64,000 nt of DNA from Aquibacillus koreensis (GTDB lineage Bacteria; Bacillota; Bacilli; Bacillales; Amphibacillaceae). Numbering within the stretch: position 1 is the first letter of the stretch; each line of letters opens with the position of its first letter. Positions 1 to 8,108 of the stretch are shown piece by piece. Location of the stretch: NCBI RefSeq assembly GCF_025154055.1, contig NZ_JAOALK010000043.1, positions 1 to 64,000 of the forward strand. The letters are read 5' to 3'. Position numbers and translations under genes: made by a program. The notes below the pieces were generated by a model, which did no database searches, was not told where the DNA came from, and saw only the letters and a program-made list of their open reading frames with translations.

Positions 1-131
1 GTACAGTGATCCTTGTAGCTGGAGCGAACGCTGGTAAATTTGGCGCAGACAGATATGTGTTACCTTACCTAAGAACAGTTGTTGCAAGAAGAAGAAAGCA
101 ACAAGAAGTGAAGGAAACGGTGGAAGTTTAA
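1..131 (+). CDS. DoxX family membrane protein, C-terminal 42 residues (5' end outside window)
   Basis: The reading frame enters at base 3 and ends at TAA 129-131. It encodes the last 42 residues of a DoxX-type integral membrane protein: the end of the final membrane segment, the motif GANAGKFGADRYVLPYLR, then a basic tail and a glutamate-rich end. It is nearly identical, at DNA level too, to the end of the complete gene at 16912-17427, so the two are recent duplicates in direct orientation. DoxX proteins are small four-helix membrane proteins linked to quinone/redox or thiol stress functions; substrate unknown here. Confidence 0.9.
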   Translation, partial: TVILVAGANAGKFGADRYVLPYLRTVVARRRKQQEVKETVEV

Positions 132-135
132 TTGG

Positions 136-169
136 AAAGCGTATAGCCAGAATGGCTGTACGCTTTTTT
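136..169 (+). terminator. Rho-independent terminator of the partial DoxX gene
   Basis: Stem AAAGCGTATAGCC (136-148) pairs with GGCTGTACGCTTT (one G-U pair) and is followed by a T run. A very similar hairpin follows the second DoxX gene, so the duplication included the terminator. Confidence 0.9.
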
Positions 170-185
170 CATCTACTACAATGAA

Positions 186-218
186 ATGAGGAATAAGTGC
201 GTTACACTAATTCCTCAT
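186..218 (-). terminator. Hairpin downstream of the GNAT gene
   Basis: ATGAGGAATAAGTG (186-199) pairs with CACTAATTCCTCAT (205-218) with one mismatch. On the minus strand it is followed by TTTCATT, a weak U tract. It lies 35 bases past the GNAT stop codon. Confidence 0.6.
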
Positions 219-252
219 CTCGATAAAACTTAATATTAGTTCACGTATTTTA

Positions 253-726
253 TTAATCAGTTATTTCTTTTTCTAAACAAAAATGTGGCTTGCCATTGTA
301 TTCTAATTCTTTGTACTTCACGAATCCTACAGAATTCCAGAAGTAAATGCCCTGCTTATTATTTTTATGCACAGCAAGTCTTATACTATCTTTCTTTTTG
401 TCTCTAATTATCTTTTCAAATTCATGGTACACTTTTTTAGCAATTCCACTACCTTGATCGTTTTTATGGATTGCAAAAAGACTAATCCAAGTCCGTTCAT
501 CAGCAGAATTATTTAAACAATAGTCAACTAAACCTATATATTTTTCATTATTCTTTATTAATAAGCGAATAACATTTAATTCTTCGCTTTCATGATACTC
601 TTCTAAAATGTCACTCTCTTCTACTATCTTTTTCGCTTTAGAAATACTATTATACTCTTGATTAGAATTCATAATATCCATTTCTATTTGTATCTTCTCT
701 ATTGTGTTTGGAACAAATGTAATCAC
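253..726 (-). CDS. GNAT family N-acetyltransferase
   Basis: 157-residue protein with the GNAT fold: strand ISLFAIHKNDQ followed by the acetyl-CoA loop QGSGIA (residues 91-96) and helix, then the late motif NKQGIYFWNSVGF (123-135) typical of the C-terminal half. It should transfer an acetyl group from acetyl-CoA to an amine; the acceptor cannot be deduced. The N-terminal 45 residues are charged and helical. Starts at GTG with an AAGGGGA ribosome site eight bases upstream. Monocistronic, with its own hairpin behind it. Confidence 0.85.
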   Translation of the reverse strand: MITFVPNTIEKIQIEMDIMNSNQEYNSISKAKKIVEESDILEEYHESEELNVIRLLIKNNEKYIGLVDYCLNNSADERTWISLFAIHKNDQGSGIAKKVYHEFEKIIRDKKKDSIRLAVHKNNKQGIYFWNSVGFVKYKELEYNGKPHFCLEKEITD

Positions 727-809
727 AATAATTTCCCCTTATATATTTTGAACCTGCTTCTTTACGTCTACAAAATTCTATTTAAGTAAATGGAATTAGA
801 GATTCAGAA

Positions 810-1367
810 TTATAGTACCCTACTAAATGTATCTGGATACTTAACAACTAGCCCGCTAGAATCAACACAAATGATTGTCTCAAAATCATAACAACGGTAT
901 TTGAAGTATCTTAATTCACCTTCCATACGAATGTATTGATAAGACTGGGGTACCTTTTTTATTTTTAAAGAAGGAATTGATATATATACCATATGAAAGA
1001 GTTCTATTTGATTAATACTCCAATTAATTCTATTAATAGGTAAAGTGTTGGAAAAAGGAGTAGCTGAAATATCTATGTCTATTGCACCTTCGAGGCTGTC
1101 AATTAATTCCCCATCACTATTAAACCAGTTCCCTTCTCCATCAGTATGTAATTCTAGACTATTATTGTTATTAACATTAATACTACACTTCTTAGTAAGC
1201 CAATGTTTATTTAATTCAACAATATAATTCAATTTATGAGCATCGCTGTTTTTTTCGTCTACATAAATTACTGTACTTTGAACAACGAGGTTTTCAGTTG
1301 TACTCCCTAAATTAAGATACTCGCAACCATATAGTTCTTCGTTATTCCATACTACTTTTACATCCAT
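810..1367 (-). CDS. Putative glycolipid-binding family protein
   Basis: 185-residue soluble protein. The central stretch DGEGNW, then DGELIDSLEGAIDIDISATPFSNTLPI, matches the signature of the putative glycolipid-binding family (Pfam Glycolipid_bind, formerly DUF1089): W-x-sDG-x-G-x-W, DiDi-x-x-TP-x-TNtLPI. The biochemical role of the family is not well established; the name comes from structural resemblance. ATG at 1367 fits the GGGGGAG ribosome site better than the GTG two codons earlier. No signal peptide is visible. Stands alone between GNAT and MFS genes. Confidence 0.8.
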   Translation of the reverse strand: MDVKVVWNNEELYGCEYLNLGSTTENLVVQSTVIYVDEKNSDAHKLNYIVELNKHWLTKKCSINVNNNNSLELHTDGEGNWFNSDGELIDSLEGAIDIDISATPFSNTLPINRINWSINQIELFHMVYISIPSLKIKKVPQSYQYIRMEGELRYFKYRCYDFETIICVDSSGLVVKYPDTFSRVL

Positions 1368-1504
1368 GTACACTCCCCCGTTAATTTCTTGAGTAAATTA
1401 CTTCTATAACACAATAGGAGCTTCCAAATTACAACTCCTTGTTTAGCTCTTGATCCCTTCATGCAATAAACACCTTACACTTTAATTAGGTTAACTTTTT
1501 TCAC

Positions 1505-2749
1505 TTAAACACTTAGTTTGTCTTTATCGTTGTAGTCTTCTCGAAAATAAACTGTTTTGTTTGATTTCAATACTGAAAAAGAAAAGATTATAGATAAGAA
1601 TAGCATTACAAGTGCCATCGTGATAATTGTAAGCCGTAATGAAATTAAATCCGCTGCAAAACCTGCTACAAGAATAAATATCACTTGAGCAGCACTTTGT
1701 ATTAACTGATAAATACTCGTTACTCTGCCCATAATTTCTACTGGAACATTGTTTTGGTAAAAAGTCGTTATTCCTGCATTTAAGAACACATTAAAGAAAC
1801 CTAAGATTACAAATCCAACCACAATTGACAGAAATGACCATGAAAATGCATAGATTACATAACCTATCGTCATCATGACAATACCGATGACAATCATATA
1901 TCTAAGCGAGAATAATTTTGAAAAAATGGAAAGCAACATAGCACCTATAACAGAACCAACCCCAGTTATACTTATCAATAGACTATACTCCATCTCTGAA
2001 AGCCCTATAACTTGTTGCGTAAACACAACTTCTTGCGCATCCATAGCAAAGGTGAAAAGCATAACCATAATGAATCCAAGGTAAGTAAAAGATACGTATT
2101 TATTTTGGGACATGAACTTCTGAACGACTGAAAAATCCTGTACCACTTGGGAAAAAGTCAATGTTGGAATTGTATCTTTATTAATATTTTCTTTTTCTGG
2201 TAGAAAAAATAGTAAAATTGCCGAAAACAGAAAGAACAATGCATTTAGCCACAATGTTGCTTCAATAGAAGTCAATAAAATAAGAGAGCCACCGATTGCT
2301 GGTCCAATAATAAATGCCCCCGAAGTTGTAAAAGAGCGAATAGAGTTAAATTGCTTTCTTTTTGCTTTAGGAACAAGTATAGCAACGTATGTCATTGATG
2401 ATGGATGGAAGAATGCTTTTGCTACACTTAGGATAACCAAAATCCCATATATAACTGTTATATTTGGTGCGAGTGGGATTAAGCAGATGAAAGCAGCTCT
2501 AATTATGTATGTTACAATCATTACTTTTCTCTTACTACGGTAATCAATAAAACTTCCAGTCCAAAACTTGGTAATAATATTCGTTAGTGGACCAACTATC
2601 CACAGTCCTGCAACAGCAGTTGCCGACCCCGTTATTTGATATACAATAATATTAATCGCAACTAAATAGATAAAGTCTCCGATACTAGATATTCCCATAG
2701 AAGATAGTAACAGCGTGGGGTCTTTCCAATCCTTTACGTTTTTTATCAT
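1505..2749 (-). CDS. MFS transporter, macrolide/siderophore-efflux type
   Basis: 414 residues with about 12 hydrophobic segments in two halves and the MFS loop motif between segments 2 and 3 (FIDYRSKRKVMIV, about residues 63-75). Its overall pattern, including the AKAFFHPSSM stretch near residue 110 and IRSF after the QFN motif near 133, is that of the MFS_3/NreB/macrolide-efflux branch. Likely a proton-driven exporter of small hydrophobic compounds in the cytoplasmic membrane; substrate not predictable. ATG start with AAGGAG seven bases upstream. No linked regulator. Confidence 0.85.
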   Translation of the reverse strand: MIKNVKDWKDPTLLLSSMGISSIGDFIYLVAINIIVYQITGSATAVAGLWIVGPLTNIITKFWTGSFIDYRSKRKVMIVTYIIRAAFICLIPLAPNITVIYGILVILSVAKAFFHPSSMTYVAILVPKAKRKQFNSIRSFTTSGAFIIGPAIGGSLILLTSIEATLWLNALFFLFSAILLFFLPEKENINKDTIPTLTFSQVVQDFSVVQKFMSQNKYVSFTYLGFIMVMLFTFAMDAQEVVFTQQVIGLSEMEYSLLISITGVGSVIGAMLLSIFSKLFSLRYMIVIGIVMMTIGYVIYAFSWSFLSIVVGFVILGFFNVFLNAGITTFYQNNVPVEIMGRVTSIYQLIQSAAQVIFILVAGFAADLISLRLTIITMALVMLFLSIIFSFSVLKSNKTVYFREDYNDKDKLSV

Positions 2750-3081
2750 ATAGACTCCTTATTATCTGTAATAATTCTCTGTTTTTTCTGACGATGCATA
2801 CTACGTTAGCACAAATACTTTGTATTTGAATTCTGATATGATGTTTGAAAAAATATTAGTGAAATACTGTTGTTATTAGACCATCTAATTAACAAACACC
2901 TTCTTAAACTCTACTACTCTTTTTCTTTATTTTACCATGCTTCTTCAACGCTTCTGCCCATTAATAGAACAAGGGTGCAATTCCTTTTTGAAGATAAGCA
3001 TCCCGTTAGCTTAAGTGTAATAAGTCACATGCCTTACATCTTGTATTACTATAAATATAAAGTTACCTAATTTAAGATTTC
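2750..3081. other. Intergenic region without a convincing gene
   Basis: AT-rich spacer between the MFS start and a lipoprotein gene. A 66-codon open frame on the plus strand (2870-3070) has no ribosome site and no protein-like composition, so I do not call it. The region contains one copy of the CTTAAAGTAACGG-type repeat. Confidence 0.6.
2998..3015 (-). repeat. CTTAAAGTAACGG-type repeat, copy A
   Basis: Minus strand reads CTTAAGCTAACGGGATGC followed by TTATC, matching the shared core of copies B, C and D. No coding potential. Confidence 0.5.
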
Positions 3082-4053
3082 TCATTGCATATATTCTGGT
3101 TTTTCCTTATTTTTTAAGCCATCTCGAATCCTATCCAAAATCGCATCTAATTCGTCACTTTCAAATCCACTCACTTTGTTAACATCTGTTGGTATAATAA
3201 CATTCACCTTTCCATCCGTAATTCTCCACTTATTTGAAATGAAGTGTCCATTAAATATCGTTGATTTTGGTCTGAGAAAGAAAATATACTGTTCCCCAGG
3301 TTGAACAAACGTATCCTTTCCATCCTTCGATGCGCTTTGTATTATTGTAAAAGTCTCGTCTACATTACCAGTTAAGGTTTCATTAAGTCTTATTGTTGAT
3401 GGCGTGATATCCTGGTTAAGTTTGTGATAGCTTTCACCTTGTTCAATGACGGTGCCAACGACAATAATGTCCTGGAACCACATATATTGTTCGAAATTTT
3501 TTACATGAGAAATAAATAAATTTCTTGTAGATACTCTAGTAATTTTTTGTTCATGTTTTTGGTCACTGTTTTTCTTATATGAAACATACAATTCGTTTGT
3601 TCCAATTCCTGTCGAATGATAAAAATTCACATCATAATTATTTTCCGTGTATATGATATCCTTCTTTTCATTATCTTTCTCTAATGCCTTTTGATAGTGT
3701 TCTGAAATTACCTCCCTATCCAGACCTAGTACCTTGGCAATAACAAGCGAACTTTCAAAACCTTCCCCATCTAAGTTTAAAATTGAATTTTTACCTTTTA
3801 TAGCCACTTCATAAATAATATCTTCATATTCATTATAAATGGCATTTATAGCATAAACATCCGATTGATGTAAACGATGTTTCCAATCTTCGTTGGGGTC
3901 TAATTCTTCTTCTAACAAAGCTACTGATGTAGATTTCTCCGCATACGCATTGTATGATTCTATAAATTTGTATAATTCATCTTCATCAGAAGAGCAACCT
4001 ACCATCGCACCAAAAAATATTATAATACCAATTAAAGCTGCACATTTCTTCAC
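3082..4053 (-). CDS. Lipoprotein of unknown function
   Basis: 323 residues. A type II signal peptide is clear: MKKC start, hydrophobic core and lipobox MVGC with the lipidated cysteine at residue 20. The mature part is soluble and mixed alpha/beta; the C-terminal half (about 195-280) contains DIIVVGTVIEQGES, LNETLTG and QPGEQYIFFLRP, a small beta-rich domain also common in other Bacillaceae lipoproteins. I recognise no catalytic motif. AGGAGGGC ribosome site. Probably anchored on the outer face of the membrane. Confidence 0.75.
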   Translation of the reverse strand: MKKCAALIGIIIFFGAMVGCSSDEDELYKFIESYNAYAEKSTSVALLEEELDPNEDWKHRLHQSDVYAINAIYNEYEDIIYEVAIKGKNSILNLDGEGFESSLVIAKVLGLDREVISEHYQKALEKDNEKKDIIYTENNYDVNFYHSTGIGTNELYVSYKKNSDQKHEQKITRVSTRNLFISHVKNFEQYMWFQDIIVVGTVIEQGESYHKLNQDITPSTIRLNETLTGNVDETFTIIQSASKDGKDTFVQPGEQYIFFLRPKSTIFNGHFISNKWRITDGKVNVIIPTDVNKVSGFESDELDAILDRIRDGLKNKEKPEYMQ

Positions 4054-4093
4054 TTTTGCCCTCCTAAGTCTTAAATAATCGCAATAAGGACTT

Positions 4094-4312
4094 TTACTTT
4101 TTACTACCCTTTATGACTTTAAAGGACAAGTTAGATAAAATAAACGAAACCAATACTAGTAGTGGTGCTACTATAAAGATTCCTAATAGATCAGTTTTGT
4201 AATTCCATGGTACAAAAGCTTCCCAAAATTCACCCGTGATTTTCCATAAAACCACGAAGATAAATATTGTGAACCCAAAATAAATTATTTTTTCTAAGAT
4301 TCGATTTATCAT
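4094..4312 (-). CDS. Small two-helix membrane protein
   Basis: 72 residues with two hydrophobic segments (about 8-27 and 41-62), an N-terminal MINRILEKI and a basic C-terminus ending KGSKK. GAGGGG ribosome site upstream of the ATG. It follows in the same orientation just behind the lipoprotein start region, with no recognisable family. Confidence 0.6.
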   Translation of the reverse strand: MINRILEKIIYFGFTIFIFVVLWKITGEFWEAFVPWNYKTDLLGIFIVAPLLVLVSFILSNLSFKVIKGSKK

Positions 4313-4427
4313 GTTTGCCCCCTCTTATAAAAACTTAGCAAAAGTTACATAACTACTTCGTTTATTGAAGAACAATTGAATATAATTAAATTTTATCACA
4401 ACATCCCGTCTCTTCCTTTTATTTTCC

Positions 4428-4462
4428 AAAAAGAAAAGAACGTCACGTTAAATATGACGTTC
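4428..4462 (-). terminator. Rho-independent terminator
   Basis: GAACGTCA (4438-4445) pairs with TGACGTTC (4455-4462); on the minus strand it is followed by TTTTCTTTTT. It closes the small membrane gene at 4499-4777. Confidence 0.85.
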
Positions 4463-4498
4463 CTCTTGTTGTGTTAAAGCTCTCCATTATTTAATAAG

Positions 4499-4777
4499 CT
4501 AAAACTGCATTTCTCCAGTTAAAACGCCTATAACAATTATTGCAATAACAAATGCTATTACAGAAAGTAAAATCTTATTATATGTAGGAATGGGTTTTAG
4601 ACCTTTTTTCAACTTATTAAAATTAAAAACTACAACCAGTATTGTAATACCGATAATTATTGCTATTAAGTCGGTAGATGTAAATGGCTTGTTAATGTAA
4701 GGATCTAAGTAAAAACTAGCTAGGATAATTACACTAAATAGAATTAACTGTACACCTAAATACTTAATAAGGTTCAT
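4499..4777 (-). CDS. Small three-helix membrane protein, unknown
   Basis: 92 residues, three hydrophobic segments (about 5-24, 36-53, 68-88) separated by short basic loops (NKLKKGLKP). AAGAGG ribosome site. No family recognised. Own terminator behind. Confidence 0.65.
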   Translation of the reverse strand: MNLIKYLGVQLILFSVIILASFYLDPYINKPFTSTDLIAIIIGITILVVVFNFNKLKKGLKPIPTYNKILLSVIAFVIAIIVIGVLTGEMQF

Positions 4778-4850
4778 ATCTTATACACCTCTTCTTACTA
4801 CTTTCTCCTAAGCTTTTGGGTTAGCATAAGAAGCGATTAGTCTTATTGAG

Positions 4851-4893
4851 CGCTCGCTATCCGTCACTTTAAGTGAATACCTTCACAAAATTT
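4851..4893 (-). repeat. CTTAAAGTAACGG-type repeat, copy B
   Basis: Minus strand carries TTTTGTGAAGG, then CACTTAAAGTGACGG; this aligns with copy C across about 30 bases including the TTTTGTGAA flank. Confidence 0.55.
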
Positions 4894-4921
4894 GATTATC
4901 TCTACATATAAGCTATAACAC

Positions 4922-4964
4922 AAAAAACGGCAAGTATAGAAGAAGTACACCTAAAATACTTACC
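4922..4964 (-). terminator. Rho-independent terminator behind the retropepsin remnant
   Basis: On the minus strand GGTAAGTAT pairs with ATACTTGCC (one G-U) across an 18-base loop and is followed by G plus six T. Its position two bases past the remnant's TAA shows that it belonged to the once intact gene. Confidence 0.8.
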
Positions 4965-4966
4965 AT

Positions 4967-5121
4967 TTAGCTATTTGACTGTAATGATAGTTCGTCTATA
5001 TTTATGACTGCTTTCAATTGTTGCAATAAGTCCAATCCAATGATAGCAATTGTCCATTAAATGTTAGTTCCATATCCGTCAGCAATAAACCCTCATCTAA
5101 AATTAGTTTTTCCACTATCAC
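4967..5121 (-). pseudogene. Retropepsin-like aspartic protease, internally deleted remnant
   Basis: From GTG 5121, which overlaps the TGA of the preceding gene, the frame reads MIVEKLILDEGLLLTDMELT then FNGQ, matching the N-terminus of the small retropepsin-like proteins of Bacillaceae. It then shifts, and a second frame gives IGLDLLQQLKAVINIDELSL plus QSNS and TAA, matching their C-terminus. The middle, including the DTGA active-site motif, is missing, so no protease can be made. The adjacent upstream 84-residue gene is the usual neighbour of this family as I recall it. Identification is from remembered family features. Confidence 0.7.
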
Positions 5122-5372
5122 CTAACACCTACCCATTTTTTCTCGATGATCTTAGGCTCCTTGCGGTTAGTATAAAGAACATATAATTCCCGATTAGGGT
5201 CTTCTCTATGAATTTCTTGATATGCTTTCATCGCCTCTGGAGAATTTGAAAAATTTTTCAAAGGGGCAATTTCATCTAAAATACGCTCATTTTCCTCATT
5301 TGTATGTGCTTGTATAGCTTCTATCAGTACCCATTGGTCCGGAAAAGCTTGGCACACATCTTCCCACTTCAT
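5118..5372 (-). CDS. Small hypothetical protein paired with retropepsin-like protein
   Basis: 84 residues, acidic N-terminal half (MKWEDVCQAFPDQWVLIEAI) and a C-terminal beta-like part ending KIIEKKWVGVR. Chosen ATG 5372 has GGAGGTG nine bases upstream. In other Bacilli such genes sit directly before a retropepsin-like protease gene with overlapping stop/start, an arrangement conserved here although the protease is destroyed. Whether it is an inhibitor, substrate or antitoxin-like partner is unknown. Confidence 0.7.
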   Translation of the reverse strand: MKWEDVCQAFPDQWVLIEAIQAHTNEENERILDEIAPLKNFSNSPEAMKAYQEIHREDPNRELYVLYTNRKEPKIIEKKWVGVR

Positions 5373-5459
5373 CACGAGTCACCTCCAGAAATATTTCTTT
5401 ATATTGTACTATGATCATGTACGGATGGAATAACACGGATAACATCTTATGCTGATTAA

Positions 5460-5501
5460 GGATAAGGGTGCCGTTACTTTAAGTACACTTTTTCACAAAA
5501 T
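5460..5501 (-). repeat. CTTAAAGTAACGG-type repeat, copy C
   Basis: Minus strand: TTTTGTGAAAAAGTG, TACTTAAAGTAACGGCACCC, TTATC. The longest of the four copies. Confidence 0.6.
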
Positions 5502-5513
5502 CTATATACTATC

Positions 5514-5710
5514 TTAATTATTTGACTCTTTCACATCTGGAATGCTTTTTTGAAAATTAGATATTCGGTCTAAAACGTCTAACTTCATTTCATCTACACC
5601 ATTTCCCGTCATTGCAGCTTCAACAAACCCATAAATAATTTTTAACATCGCTTGGGCATCATTTTTATCAACTGCTCAATTCTTCCTTTTATGTTATCAT
5701 CTATCAACAT
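5514..5710 (-). pseudogene. Small hypothetical gene broken by a one-base deletion
   Basis: ATG 5710 with an AAGGGAG ribosome site begins MLIDDNIKGRIEQLIK, then runs into a stop. Moving one frame within AAAATGATG restores DAQAMLKIIYGFVEAAMTG and later RISNFQKSIPDVKESNN with TAA at 5514-5516. Total length 197, one less than a multiple of three; restoring one A in the A run gives an uninterrupted 65-residue helical protein. Sequencing error, recent decay or slippage are all possible. Confidence 0.65.
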
Positions 5711-5964
5711 ATACACTCCCTTTCAAAAAATCTACTTTTTCTTCAGAATCTAATTGTTATGGATGATTCTCAGCTGCAATGGGTCAAAAAAGACCTGTCA
5801 TTATTCAGTTTCAGATGATTTCTCGGAAAATTCTTTAATTTTTAGCAAGGGGCATCCCCATTTATATAACATCTAAAACAATCTTAACCATTCTGGATCA
5901 ATTATTTTATCCTGCTTTGTTTCACTACCTTTGCACTGTGTAAAGGGTTAAATTCTTTCTCGTG

Positions 5965-5982
5965 TCTTAAATTACGGGTGCG
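5965..5982 (+). repeat. CTTAAAGTAACGG-type repeat, copy D (inverted)
   Basis: Plus strand TCTTAAATTACGGGTGCG matches the core of copies A-C in the opposite orientation. Confidence 0.45.
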
Positions 5983-6000
5983 TCAATTTAATAAACAATA

Positions 6001-6033
6001 AAAAAAGGATCCTCGATTATGAAGATCCTTTTT
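6001..6033 (-). terminator. Bidirectional terminator behind the collagen-like gene
   Basis: AAAAAAGGATC (6001-6011) pairs with GATCCTTTTT (6024-6033), with T runs on either strand. It is 139 bases past the stop codon of the minus-strand gene upstream. Confidence 0.7.
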
Positions 6034-6171
6034 CAATGCCTATTACATCTAATTAACAAATAAACTATGTTATAAGCAAAGCAAAATTGTATTTATTTAT
6101 TAATTTATTTATTCCGAGAGTAAAGACTTCTTAGGGGTCTCAAAATAACCTCGCTACTACATCATGTTATT

Positions 6172-6849
6172 TTATTCGAGTCGCGTGATAACAAGGTGTG
6201 CTGAAACAGGCTCAGTTCCTCCAGCGAGAGGAGTGATGGTTAGTGCTGTGGAATTGTCAGCAGGATTTCGGACAGTTAGTATTGAATTGATGGTTGAAGT
6301 TGTCACAAGAGCTATTCCAACTATCTGAGAAGTTCCAGTTGCTCGCCCGACCACCGTATAGGGTAGTTCAACATCATTGATAGTTAAGACTAACTGACCA
6401 GCTTCGGTGACACTTACTTGAAACAAAACCTGATAAGTGCCAATTTCAGCCAAGTTAAATGTATCAGCACTAGTGCGGGCAATTAGCCCATTAGCACTAA
6501 TAGGTCCATCTTGCGGAAAATCTACATCTCCACCGACAGCAACTGTTGCTCCATTATCTGGAGGCATCAAAGCATAAAAATCTGCAAACGCTAATACTCC
6601 TCCAGCAGGTCCTTGAGGTCCAGTAGCCCCGGTTTCCCCTTGAGGTCCCGCTGGTCCTGTTGGTCCTGTTGACCCCGCTGGTCCCGCTGGTCCTGCTGGT
6701 CCTGCTGGTCCTGCTGGTCCTGCTGGTCCTGTTGGTCCTGCTGGTCCTTCTGGTCCTCTTGGTCCAGGTGGACATTTGCATTTTTGTTTTTTCGCCTTTG
6801 GTACCGGATATATTGGACAGCATCCACTATATTTTCGGACTTTAACCAT
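6172..6849 (-). CDS. BclA-like collagen-like exosporium/spore surface protein
   Basis: 225 residues. After a basic, Cys/Pro-rich head (residues 1-27, [12 protein letters not shown]) comes a Gly-X-Y collagen domain of about 18 triplets (GPAGPAGPT types, residues 28-82). The C-terminal domain (about 85-225) begins [16 protein letters not shown], the hallmark of the BclA/ExsJ-type trimerising beta domain of Bacillus spore glycoproteins. Expected on the spore outermost layer, the threonines of the repeats being possible glycosylation sites. ATG preceded by GAGGTGA. A SigmaK-like -10 lies about 30 bases upstream. The repeats are short compared with BclA of the B. cereus group. Confidence 0.85.
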   Translation of the reverse strand: MVKVRKYSGCCPIYPVPKAKKQKCKCPPGPRGPEGPAGPTGPAGPAGPAGPAGPAGPAGSTGPTGPAGPQGETGATGPQGPAGGVLAFADFYALMPPDNGATVAVGGDVDFPQDGPISANGLIARTSADTFNLAEIGTYQVLFQVSVTEAGQLVLTINDVELPYTVVGRATGTSQIVGIALVTTSTINSILTVRNPADNSTALTITPLAGGTEPVSAHLVITRLE

Positions 6850-6878
6850 AAATAAATCACCTCAATAAGCATTTATCT

Positions 6879-6887
6879 TATGGTATG
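6879..6887 (-). promoter_or_regulatory. Candidate SigmaK -10 element of the collagen-like gene
   Basis: Minus strand reads CATACCATA, fitting CATANNNTA. The -35 AC cannot be placed with certainty at the right spacing, so this is suggestive only. Confidence 0.35.
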
Positions 6888-7204
6888 TTGATGGTATTTC
6901 TAATGCTTGGATGACTATCACATTTTTAACTTTTAACTACAGTTTCATATTACTTTTTTGTCGCATTTTAACATCAGATGAAACATTTGATTCTGAACTG
7001 TGGAGAAGAACATATTGGATCCCATTCACGTCGACTTATTTAGTTTCCTTTTCTAGTTTGTTTATCATTACCGCTATCGAGATTCAATATCCTACGAACG
7101 TCAGTCATATTCAGTCGAGAATATTCTCGTATGTTTGGTTGTCCACTATGAGAAATGTAGTTTTTTCTGTCTATTCAAGTATTAACATCAAATCACTGAT
7201 ATAA

Positions 7205-7243
7205 GGAAAAAAGAACAGACCAAATCATATGTGATTTGGTCTG
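7205..7243 (-). terminator. Rho-independent terminator of the drrAB-like operon
   Basis: Perfect 12-bp stem CAGACCAAATCA (7216-7227) / TGATTTGGTCTG (7232-7243), followed on the minus strand by TTCTTTTTTCC. Confidence 0.9.
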
Positions 7244-7292
7244 GTAATTAGTATGCTATTTTTTATGTTTCTCCATCGAAACGGGAAAAGCC

Positions 7293-8108
7293 CTACTCTT
7301 TATTCTTAAAAAAGTACATCGTCAACGTTCCAAAAACTAAAATCAATCCAATCGAAATATAGATGACCATCATGATATCACCAATCGCATCTGTTCCATG
7401 AATCAAACCGCGAACCGCATCGACCACAAATGTAATTGGATTGATATCAACAAATTTTTGTAACCAATTTGGCATGGTAGTTGGATCCACGAACACACTG
7501 CTTAGAAAGGTTAGCGGAAATAAAATCATCATACTCATGGCCATCAATGCCTTTTCCGTACGTACAATGATCCCAAGCATGGTCCAGATCCAAGATAGAC
7601 TAAAGGAGAAGAAGAGTAATAATGCAACACCTAAAACAACGCCGCCAAACCCTGCTTCTGGTCTAAAGCCTAAAATATAACCCAATGTAATCATGATTGT
7701 TGAAGCGATCAAATAACGAACGGCATCAACACTAAGCGCACCTACAAGTACTGCCGGGCGCCATATTGGTAAAGACCGAAACCTGTCAAACACACCTTTT
7801 TCAATATCTTTATTTAAGTCGAGCCCCGTGTACATCGTGATCATCGCCACAGTCATGACGAGAATACCGGGTAACACAAAATCTAAATATTCCCCCGTTG
7901 ATCCCGAGATGGCTCCGCCAAATAAATACGTAAACATGAGTAGGAAGATAATCGGAAACACGGTCACATCAAATAGTTGCTCTGGGACGTAACGAATCCT
8001 CAATAATGCTCGCCACGCAAAGGTTGAAGCGGCACTAAGGGCGCTCGGCTTTTTTGGACGTTTCTTCACTGTTATAGCATTTTCAAACGCCTCTTCATGA
8101 TTGCTCAT
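7293..8108 (-). CDS. ABC-2 type exporter permease, DrrB-like
   Basis: 271 residues from ATG 8108, which overlaps the last codons of the ATPase gene (translational coupling). Six hydrophobic segments; FPIIFLLMFTYLFGGAISGS near residue 50 and the PTTMPNWLQKFVDINPITF segment with VDAVRGLIHG near 225-245 are characteristic of the daunorubicin-resistance DrrB branch of ABC-2 permeases. Forms a membrane complex with the ATPase to export an amphiphilic drug or lipid. Same operon, with one promoter and one terminator. Confidence 0.88.
   Translation of the reverse strand: MSNHEEAFENAITVKKRPKKPSALSAASTFAWRALLRIRYVPEQLFDVTVFPIIFLLMFTYLFGGAISGSTGEYLDFVLPGILVMTVAMITMYTGLDLNKDIEKGVFDRFRSLPIWRPAVLVGALSVDAVRYLIASTIMITLGYILGFRPEAGFGGVVLGVALLLFFSFSLSWIWTMLGIIVRTEKALMAMSMMILFPLTFLSSVFVDPTTMPNWLQKFVDINPITFVVDAVRGLIHGTDAIGDIMMVIYISIGLILVFGTLTMYFFKNKE

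Larger units (their letters stand above)
5711..6171. other. Intergenic region with gene debris
   Basis: No supported gene. A 22-codon minus-strand frame near 5803-5870 (MLYKWGCPLLKIKEFSEKSS, then ETE) looks like the tail of a lost gene. The region also holds repeat copy D and a terminator. Confidence 0.4.
6850..7292. other. Intergenic region without a convincing gene
   Basis: An open frame of 97 codons on the plus strand (6911-7204) lacks a ribosome site and reads as unstructured hydrophobic filler; stops interrupt the reverse frames. Apart from the terminator at 7205-7243 and the collagen promoter region I see nothing definable. Confidence 0.5.

Noticed and set aside
2870-3070. 66-codon open frame on the plus strand
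   Set aside because: No ribosome site, no recognisable protein features; overlaps a repeat copy.
6554-6872. Long alternative frames opposite and within the collagen repeats (Leu-, Arg/Thr- and Asp/Gln-rich)
   Set aside because: By-products of the GC-rich 9-base repeats; only the Gly-X-Y frame has a start signal and a C-terminal domain.
6911-7204. 97-codon open frame on the plus strand
   Set aside because: No ribosome site, improbable composition, lies across the promoter side of the collagen-like gene and ends beside a terminator serving the other strand.
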